DNA of 64,000 nucleotides from Streptomyces sp. NBC_01198. Lineage in GTDB: Bacteria > Actinomycetota > Actinomycetes > Streptomycetales > Streptomycetaceae. The stretch lies in assembly GCF_036010485.1 (NCBI RefSeq), contig NZ_CP108568.1:2936001-3000000 (forward strand), in the 5' to 3' direction. How positions within the stretch are numbered: the stretch's first letter is position 1; every line of letters begins with the position of its first letter. The position numbers and the translations under genes were made by a program. The notes beneath the pieces were generated by a model. That model was given only the letters and a program-made list of their open reading frames with translations. It was not told the DNA's origin and did no database searches. Below are positions 61,318 to 64,000 of this stretch, one piece after another.

Positions 61318-61329
61318 TAACGCGCGTAG
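61318..61329. promoter_or_regulatory. Degenerate CTACGCGCGTAG operator, bmp
   Basis: TAACGCGCGTAG differs from the palindrome only in the first two bases; the core ACGCGCGTAG is intact. It lies 54 bp upstream of the bmp start. Confidence 0.6.
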
Positions 61330-61417
61330 ATGTCAGGTAAAGACCGTATGAAGGCCTGTTATCGGATCGACGCATTTCCGTCAGGTGAAACCCGCGTAGC
61401 CGAGGACTCACCCGGTG

Positions 61418-62626
61418 TCAGACCAGCAGCGCAACCCCGGTGAAGAGCTCCACACCGACCGCGATCGCGCCCTCGTCGGCGTCGAAGTCGCCCTGGTGCA
61501 GATCACGCTTGGTCGTATCGCCCACCGGCCGCACACCGAGCCGGGCGAGCGCGCCGGGCACCTGCTCCAGATACCAGGAGAAGTCCTCGCCGCCGAGGCT
61601 CTGCTCGGTGTCCTCCACCGCGTGCAGGCCGTGCCTGGCCGACATCGCGTCCCGCAGCAGCTCGGTCGACACCGCCTCGTTCACCACCGGCGGCACCCCG
61701 CGCTGGTAGGTGATCTCGCACTTGGCGCGGTACATCGCCGCCACCTGGTCGATCACCTCGTGCACCAGGTCGGGCGCCTCGTGCCAGGCCGCCAGGTCCA
61801 GGCAGCGGACGGTGCCCTCGAGCTCGGCGTGCTGCGGGATGACGTTCGCCGCGTGGCCCGCCTCGATCCGGCCCCACACCACGCTCAGACCCGAGCGCGG
61901 GTCGGCGCGGCGGGTCAGCACGACCGGCAGTTCGGTGGCCAGCTTGGCGGTGGCCATCACCAGGTCGGTGGTCAGATGCGGGCGGGCGCTGTGGCCGCCG
62001 GGACCGTCCAGGGTGAGCAGCAGCTTGTCGGCCGCCGAGGTGATCGGGCCCTGCCGCAGGCCGATCCTGCCGACCTCGACCTTCGGGTCGCAGTGGACGG
62101 CGAAGATACGTTCCACCCCGTCGAGCACGCCGGCCTTCACCGCGTCGAGCGCGCCGCCCGGCATGACCTCCTCGGCCGCCTGGAAGACCAGCCGCACCGG
62201 CCGGGGCAGCCGGCCCTGGGCCGCCAGGTCCGCGAGCACCAGGCCCGCGCCCAGCACGACGGAGGTGTGCACGTCGTGCCCGCAGGCGTGCGCGCGTCCC
62301 TCGACGGTCGAGCGGTACTCCACGTTCTTGGTGTCCGGCACCGGCAGCGCGTCGATGTCGGCCCGCAGCGCGAGGCGCCCGCGCACCGGGTCGTCCGGCC
62401 CGATGTCGCACATCAGACCGGTCCCGCCGGGCAGCACCACCGGGCTCAGCCCGGCCAGCTCCAGCCGGGCCCTGATCTTCTCGGTGGTCCTGAACTCCTG
62501 TCGGCTCAACTCCGGGTGCCGGTGCAGGTCGCGGCGGAACGCGATGAGTTCGTTGCGCAGTTCTTCGGACAGCGCACCGGACGGCGCTGTGGGTGAGTGG
62601 TTCACCCCAGTCAGGGTAGGCCCCAT
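61418..62626 (-). CDS. M20D-type amidohydrolase
   Basis: 402-aa peptidase M20 amidohydrolase, the group that removes acyl or amino-acid parts from amides (IAA-amino acid hydrolase, N-acyl amino acid hydrolase). Metal ligands are in HACGHDVHTS, FQAAEEVMPGG (catalytic Glu) and IFAVHCDP; GPGGHSARPH marks the lid domain. ATG 62626 has AGAGGAG upstream; GTG 62605 is possible. It ends just before the bmp promoter region, on the same strand. Substrate not evident. Confidence 0.9.
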   Translation of the reverse strand: MGPTLTGVNHSPTAPSGALSEELRNELIAFRRDLHRHPELSRQEFRTTEKIRARLELAGLSPVVLPGGTGLMCDIGPDDPVRGRLALRADIDALPVPDTKNVEYRSTVEGRAHACGHDVHTSVVLGAGLVLADLAAQGRLPRPVRLVFQAAEEVMPGGALDAVKAGVLDGVERIFAVHCDPKVEVGRIGLRQGPITSAADKLLLTLDGPGGHSARPHLTTDLVMATAKLATELPVVLTRRADPRSGLSVVWGRIEAGHAANVIPQHAELEGTVRCLDLAAWHEAPDLVHEVIDQVAAMYRAKCEITYQRGVPPVVNEAVSTELLRDAMSARHGLHAVEDTEQSLGGEDFSWYLEQVPGALARLGVRPVGDTTKRDLHQGDFDADEGAIAVGVELFTGVALLV

Positions 62627-62941
62627 GACCGGCTCCTCTGGGCTGATCGGACAAAAATAAGTGCGGCACGAGGAGAAGAAGTCGCCTGATCGGCGCATAC
62701 CCGGTCATCCTCAGGGGTATGCCCACCCTTTTGGGGCTCGGGCATGCACACACCCATACTCGCTCAACGAGCAGCCACCCGCGAGGCAACGCGACCGGGG
62801 TGCGACCGGTGCCTCACGCGACTGCTGATCCAAACCTACGCCTCCGGTGTGACGAGGACGTGAAGCACGCGGAGCCGCGCGATCACGGGGCCTCACGGGG
62901 CCGGCGGGATCGGCACGCCGAGGACTGGGCCGGCAGCCGGC
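62627..62941. other. Intergenic region
   Basis: 315 bp with no gene seen. GCATACC (62695-62701) and GGTATGC (62714-62720) form a 7-bp inverted repeat about 70-95 bp upstream of the amidohydrolase start, a possible operator. The left part, near 62650, is A+T-richer and should hold the amidohydrolase promoter. Confidence 0.4.
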
Positions 62942-64000
62942 CTAGGGACCCAGAAGGCGGGTGTAGAGGTCGAGGAGGGGGGCGGACTCGGTCTGCCAGG
63001 ACCATTCGCGCAGGACGTCCACCCGGTCGTACGCCTTGCGGTAGCGGCGCGGATTGGTCAGCACCGCGCCGACCGCGCGCACGAAGTCGGCGGTGTCGCC
63101 GGCGCGGAAGACCTCGCCGTTGCCCAGTTCCAGCGTCGCCGCGGCCATCGCGCGGACATCGCTGACCACAACGGGCAGCCGGGCGTGCGCGTACTCGAAA
63201 TACCGGGTGGCCAGTACCGACTGGTGGTGCGGGAGCTTGTGCACCGGCAGCACGCCGATGTCGGCCGAGGCCAGGAAGGCGGGGATCTCCGCGACCGGGA
63301 CGTACGGCAGCACGTGCAGCCGGGCGTGCACGCCGAGCTCGGCGGCACGCCGGCGCAGCGGGGCCAGGTCGGGGTGGGCCGGATCGGGGACCAGGAAGGC
63401 CGCGTGCAGGTCGTAGAGCTTGGGCAGCGCCTCGATCACGGTGGCAGGACCGCGGTCGGGCGTGACCGGCCCCGCGTGCACCAGCAGTGGCACGTCGGGC
63501 GCCAGCCGGCACCGGTCGCGTACGCCCCGCGGGTGCGGGGTCGCCGCCGTGGCCAGCGGCGGCGCGTTGCGCACCACCGCGGGGGTCGCCGCCAGCCGGT
63601 GCCTGGCCCGCAGCTCGCGGGCCAGGCCCTCGCCGACGGTGACGACGCCGTCCGCCTCGCGGGCGAACGACCGCTCGTGCGCCTCGCCCGCGACGGTGGC
63701 CCTGCGGGTCGGGGCCGGGGTGCGCGGCGGCACGTCCCACACCACCTCGATCCGGTGCCCGCCGCCCTCCGCGCGCAGGGCGGCCCTGATCGCCACGCCC
63801 AGGGCGCGGTGGCCCAGCGCGTGGATCAGGTGCGGGCGCACCTCGTCAAGCACCGGGCCGTAGGCGACCTCCTCGTCGAGCAGGCCCGGGTCGAGCCGGC
63901 GCCAGGCCCGGCGGCCGAGCAGCAGGCGGGTGACGTCGGTCATCAGGTTGTCGAGCCGCGCGTCGGGGCTGCGCCGGCGGCGTACCGCGGCCTGATACTG
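62942..64000 (-). CDS. GT4-type glycosyltransferase (5' end beyond the window)
   Basis: A retaining GT-B glycosyltransferase. The acceptor half is partial; the donor half shows PLLVHAGPVTPDRGPATVIEA (GT4 start), AFLVPDPAHPDL, LPYVPVAEIPAFLASADIGVLP and HHQSVLATRYFEYAHARLPVV, where the nucleotide-sugar Glu is expected. An ATG at 63943 exists, but the frame stays open to 64000 with 19 more codons of protein-like sequence, so the gene very likely continues. Sugar donor and acceptor are unknown. Confidence 0.82.
   Translation of the reverse strand, partial: QYQAAVRRRRSPDARLDNLMTDVTRLLLGRRAWRRLDPGLLDEEVAYGPVLDEVRPHLIHALGHRALGVAIRAALRAEGGGHRIEVVWDVPPRTPAPTRRATVAGEAHERSFAREADGVVTVGEGLARELRARHRLAATPAVVRNAPPLATAATPHPRGVRDRCRLAPDVPLLVHAGPVTPDRGPATVIEALPKLYDLHAAFLVPDPAHPDLAPLRRRAAELGVHARLHVLPYVPVAEIPAFLASADIGVLPVHKLPHHQSVLATRYFEYAHARLPVVVSDVRAMAAATLELGNGEVFRAGDTADFVRAVGAVLTNPRRYRKAYDRVDVLREWSWQTESAPLLDLYTRLLGP

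Noticed and set aside
61265-61411. Longer Bmp lipoprotein start at 61411
   Set aside because: It would place the operator inside the gene and a 49-residue tail before a standard lipoprotein signal.

Overview
High G+C DNA (roughly 72-74% by eye), densely packed genes, GTG/TTG starts, leaderless promoters of the form TANNNT-N6-RTG and many short intergenic repeats point to a streptomycete chromosome. From memory the gene order matches the S. coelicolor core segment around SCO4935-SCO4884: hutH, adenylate cyclase, birA, pccB/pccE, maf, accA2, a DeoR-type regulator, purine nucleoside phosphorylase, manB, deoC, sigQ-afsQ1-afsQ2, adenosine deaminase, deoA, cdd and a nucleoside ABC transporter. No tRNA, rRNA or CRISPR array was seen.

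Layout. 1-9.97 kb: end of an upstream gene, a repeat field, a ROK regulator, an L,D-transpeptidase lipoprotein, a tiny LAXTG-anchored wall protein, hutH, a diguanylate cyclase, an enoyl-CoA hydratase, adenylate cyclase and biotin protein ligase. 10-15.7 kb: the acyl-CoA carboxylase region (pccB beta, pccE epsilon, accA2 alpha), with maf and a membrane protein between. 15.7-22 kb: an MFS exporter with its divergent TetR regulator, a DeoR regulator, a lipoprotein, an LpdA-like flavoprotein and a gamma-glutamylcyclotransferase-like protein. 22-25 kb: purine nucleoside phosphorylase and phosphohexomutase. 25.0-30.5 kb: an insertion zone holding an IS5-type element placed in the stop codon of manB, a complete-looking group II intron, a MurJ paralogue and gene debris. 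30.5-36 kb: a PH-domain protein, then deoC, an aldehyde dehydrogenase and a half-length aldehyde dehydrogenase, a secreted protein and a uridine-kinase-like protein. 36.6-41 kb: sigQ and afsQ1-afsQ2-lipoprotein, with a textbook AfsQ1 box. 41.3-43.8 kb: a secreted protein, adenosine deaminase and an alpha/beta hydrolase. 44-54 kb: a secreted/export cluster with a 1371-aa lysozyme-like/SGNH enzyme, a crystallin-like secreted protein, a lipoprotein, a membrane-fusion protein and a MacB-type transporter. 54-62.7 kb: deoA, cdd, two permeases, an ATPase and a Bmp lipoprotein (nucleoside uptake and salvage), then an M20 amidohydrolase. 62.9 kb to the end: a glycosyltransferase running off the window.

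The strongest unifying signal is a 12-bp palindrome, CTACGCGCGTAG. It lies immediately upstream of purine nucleoside phosphorylase, deoC, adenosine deaminase and the nucleoside ABC operon, and in degenerate form upstream of the Bmp binding protein. This predicts one nucleoside uptake and salvage regulon spread over 40 kb: imported nucleosides would be deaminated (Add, Cdd) and phosphorolysed (PNP, DeoA), and the deoxyribose phosphate broken down by DeoC and aldehyde dehydrogenase. The regulator cannot be named from the sequence. Other findings are a likely AUC start codon on the nucleoside ATPase gene, a short inverted element inserted in frame in hutH, and a shared TACTC-N2-GAGTA motif at the carboxylase loci.
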